From the IMG/VR virus record IMGVR_UViG_3300008111_001957, positions 1 to 31,807 of that record: a stretch of DNA of 31,807 nt. One strand, 5' to 3'. The DNA comes from a virus. Under the pieces are notes generated by a model. The model saw nothing but the letters and a program-made list of their open reading frames with translations, was not told the DNA's origin and made no database searches. A program made the position numbers and the translations under genes. Of the stretch, positions 29,764-31,807 are shown in pieces (positions within the stretch are counted from its first letter, which is position 1; the number at the start of each line of letters is the position of its first letter).

Positions 29764-30212
29764 TTTATTTGTGTTAGCTGTTGTTGTAGAGCCTGTAGCT
29801 CTGCCTGTTTCTGTTTGATCTGATCCTGGACTTCTTTCTTGGCAGCGGCCACTTGTTGAGCCTGTGCTGCAGGATCCGTAGCGCCACCTTCTAATCCGCC
29901 TAAATTTGCTGCTCTTCCTATTTGTCCTGCTACATTTGCTGCTCTTCCTATTTGTCCTGCTACATTTGCACCTTTTGAAACGACATTGCCTACAGCCTTG
30001 GCTCCTTGCGATGCTACATTGCTCACAGCTTTTGCACCTTGAGACACTGCACTGCCCACTCCCCTAGCTATTGCCGGCACGGCTCTTAGAGCAGCACCGC
30101 CAGCCATGGCAGCACCACGTGCCACACCTCCCGCGACTGCGCCCAGCGCAGGCAAGATTGGAAGTATTTCATCCAGCTGCTTGTCGTTGCTGGCTATTTC
30201 GTTGAGCCTCAT
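29760..30212 (-). CDS. Ala/Gly-rich repeat protein of the virion region
   Basis: A 150-residue low-complexity protein. After MRLNEIASNDKQLDEILPIL comes an Ala/Gly stretch (GAVAGGVARGAAMAGGAALR) that could insert in membranes. Then there are 10-11-residue repeats: GAKAVSNVASQ, GAKAVGNVVSK, GANVAGQIGRAA and NVAGQIGRAAN. It ends in a Gln/Lys coiled coil (EVQDQIKQKQAELQALQQQL). Such features suit a structural or injected protein, but its function is unknown. Confidence 0.6.
   Translation of the reverse strand: MRLNEIASNDKQLDEILPILPALGAVAGGVARGAAMAGGAALRAVPAIARGVGSAVSQGAKAVSNVASQGAKAVGNVVSKGANVAGQIGRAANVAGQIGRAANLGGLEGGATDPAAQAQQVAAAKKEVQDQIKQKQAELQALQQQLTQIK
29911..29970 (-). repeat. Tandem 30-base repeat, two copies
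   Basis: Two adjacent 30-base units (29911-29940 and 29941-29970) differ only at the last base and each encodes 10 residues of the AGQIGRAANV type. They probably arose by recent slippage and would make copy number variable. Confidence 0.85.
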
Positions 30213-30228
30213 TATCCTGCCAATACTC

Positions 30229-31807
30229 TTAGTAGGTTGCTGCTGCGGTCAATGCTTTCACGCTGTTCACGACCTGCATCGCCCATACCGGCTGCTGGTT
30301 CTGCGGCAGCAAATTCATCATCACCTTCATTGCGTCTGGTTCAACCGGTCCCATTTCTTCTTCACCGCCCATGTCTGCGCCTGGTTCTGCACCTAGCATT
30401 TCTGCACCCTGTTCTTCGCCGGTTAATTGCCGAACGCCGGTGGCCATTGTTTCACGTGTGGATTTTAAATTTTCCAGTGCTTGTTGGATCGCAGGAGCCA
30501 CAGATGAGATAAATCCCTTGGCCTGTTCTTGCCCCATTTCATCACGGATTGAATCACCTAACTGTAACAGGGTGTCATTCTCCATGCTTGAAAGTTCCTC
30601 AATCCAACGGCTGACTCGGTCAACCATGGTCTTTGCTGTAACGATAGCTGAAGCCTGTTGTACTTCGCCTTCTTTTAAATTACTCATACTTTCTCCTTGT
30701 GTTCTTTGGATGCTTTCTGTGGCAGGTGCCCCAGTTACATTTACTTCCCATTTCTTTCCTGTGGACTCACTCTTTTTAGCAGCCCAATCTTTAAGTTGTT
30801 GATAATGTTTTCTTTCAGCTGAGTCGTCAGCATACTGACCACGACCTTTGAATACTTTCCATTGCTTGCCGTTGATAGAAACAGCAAAGTTGTTTGGTGG
30901 TTCTGTGTTGCCTTCGTCATTTTCTCTTTCTCTTCGGCCCATGCCACTTACGCTAGCATCGTAGTCTCTTTGGTAGGCATCACGTCCTGTGGCTTCTCCA
31001 ACGTCATGCTCTTGTCTTTGCAACCACTTGTAGGCACTGATCATTTCACCTGGAAAGTCTTCGTCATAGTTGAACAAGTAGTTGGCACGTTTTTTGTTGC
31101 CGCCCATCATTTTAACCACATGCGGGAATGCTGCATTTAGAATGTCATCTTCGGAATCAAGATCTGGATTTTCAGCATAGACATCTTGTGCTATGCTCAC
31201 ATCAGTGTATTTGCTTTCACCTTCGTTGTTAATGCTTTCATAGTCTTCATCTGAACCAAATCCTGCTGAAGAAAGAGCGTAGGCATCATCTGTTTCGCCA
31301 CCTTCGTCGTCATTCTGTCCGCCAAACTCTTGTTGAATATGATCCATCAGCATCTGTTCGATCTTTTCAAAGTCATCTTTAGGGTGCAGGCCGGTTTCAC
31401 CTGTGATCTCTTCAATTTGGCCCTGTAGATATTTTCCTACTGGTCCATCATCACTTAACAAATCATACAGTTTATCGTAGTCTTCTTCGTCGGCAACTTG
31501 CCCTAGTTCAGCTGCAATTTCGCTCATGGCTCCTTCTTCGACTTCTGCAGGACCCGCATCTGCTATGAATTCTTCACGTTCTGCTATTTCAGCGTTAATG
31601 GCATCCAACATCCACTGTGCTTTGGTCATAGCTTCGTTTTCGATGTTTTCATTGAATCCGCTTTGGCTGCGGGCATCGTGAATCTGTGTACGTAGTTTGT
31701 TGCGGGCATCTTCCAGCTTGGGTAGATCAAAAGATTCAAGATTCAATCTTTGGCCAAAGGTCTTTTCAATGCTTTCATTGATGCGTTCAGCTGATCTATT
31801 GAATCTA
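30229..31807 (-). CDS. Acidic phage protein, cut by the right window edge
   Basis: The frame stays open from the stop at 30229 to the window edge, so at least 525 residues are seen and the start is outside. The edge sequence SAERINESIEKTFGQRLNLE is clearly coding, so the in-frame TTG at 31746 is unlikely to be the true start. The protein is acidic, with Glu/Asp-rich helices (EIAAELGQVADEEDYDKLY). A folded segment VSINGKQWKVFKGRGQYADD, DWAAKKSESTGKKWEVNVTG lies near the middle. The C-terminus is Met/Gly/Glu-rich. It may be a head-core or scaffold-like protein, but I do not recognise it. Confidence 0.7.
   Translation of the reverse strand, partial: RFNRSAERINESIEKTFGQRLNLESFDLPKLEDARNKLRTQIHDARSQSGFNENIENEAMTKAQWMLDAINAEIAEREEFIADAGPAEVEEGAMSEIAAELGQVADEEDYDKLYDLLSDDGPVGKYLQGQIEEITGETGLHPKDDFEKIEQMLMDHIQQEFGGQNDDEGGETDDAYALSSAGFGSDEDYESINNEGESKYTDVSIAQDVYAENPDLDSEDDILNAAFPHVVKMMGGNKKRANYLFNYDEDFPGEMISAYKWLQRQEHDVGEATGRDAYQRDYDASVSGMGRRERENDEGNTEPPNNFAVSINGKQWKVFKGRGQYADDSAERKHYQQLKDWAAKKSESTGKKWEVNVTGAPATESIQRTQGESMSNLKEGEVQQASAIVTAKTMVDRVSRWIEELSSMENDTLLQLGDSIRDEMGQEQAKGFISSVAPAIQQALENLKSTRETMATGVRQLTGEEQGAEMLGAEPGADMGGEEEMGPVEPDAMKVMMNLLPQNQQPVWAMQVVNSVKALTAAATY

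Noticed and set aside
29904-29970. CRISPR-like repeat
   Set aside because: The two 30-base copies are adjacent with no spacer and are in-frame coding repeats.
1-31807. A bacterial chromosome segment instead of a phage
   Set aside because: DnaK, IscU and SOD are bacterial-looking, but single-strand packing, virion genes, DexA, fibre, endolysin and late-promoter motifs favour a phage throughout.

Overview
This window looks like part of the genome of a large tailed phage of the T4-like (myovirus) kind that infects a Gram-negative, aerobic, probably methylotrophic bacterium. The phage assignment rests on dense, overlapping genes that all lie on the minus strand; a beta-helix tail-fibre protein; an M15 peptidase and a SleB-type wall hydrolase; a DexA-like exonuclease, a RecB-like nuclease and MazG; class Ia ribonucleotide reductase; a phage-type bS21; and a TATAAATA late-promoter match. 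The methylotroph suggestion rests mainly on a 23-codon pqqA gene, the precursor of the PQQ cofactor, and is an inference.

Layout in the direction of transcription, from high to low coordinates. (1) 31807-26631: virion-type genes (an acidic protein cut by the window edge, an Ala/Gly-rich repeat protein, a small MRxxE protein, a RecB-like nuclease, a tail fibre and a fibre-adjacent protein). (2) 26590-18094: nrdA, erpA, iscU, an IscA-type protein, Fe/Mn superoxide dismutase, a class II aldolase, nrdB, a 55-aa gene, a radical SAM protein, a 2-oxoglutarate-oxygenase-like protein, glutaredoxin and an Sm-like protein. (3) 18085-15345: M15 peptidase, YbaN-like membrane protein, a decayed cold-shock gene, a circularly permuted two-piece tmRNA with a complete thioredoxin gene between its halves, and an outer-membrane barrel. 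(4) 15186-12284: rubrerythrin, an unknown protein, SGNH hydrolase and pqqA; then a sulfotransferase-like protein and an APS-kinase/nucleotidyltransferase fusion. (5) 12181-6326: a conserved phage protein, a possible structured RNA, lysis and membrane proteins, lipoproteins, a coiled-coil membrane protein, bS21, DexA and MazG. (6) 6240-1: dnaK, hsp20, clpS, heme oxygenase, a frameshifted ferredoxin-dependent bilin reductase, a 454-aa unknown, csgF and csgG (cut by the window edge).

Taken together the genes form a large host-takeover set: protein quality control and ribosome rescue (DnaK, Hsp20, ClpS, tmRNA, bS21), Fe-S assembly and redox support for nucleotide synthesis (ErpA, IscU, IscA, Grx, Trx, NrdAB), oxygen defence (SOD, rubrerythrin), cofactor and pigment chemistry (PqqA, heme oxygenase plus bilin reductase, radical SAM), possible PAPS-dependent sulfation, and envelope remodelling (CsgF/G, barrel, lipoproteins). 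The most striking item is the permuted tmRNA, whose intervening segment is almost exactly the thioredoxin gene. Host-type sigma70 promoters, several joined directly to the terminator of the preceding unit, divide the middle of the window into short operons.
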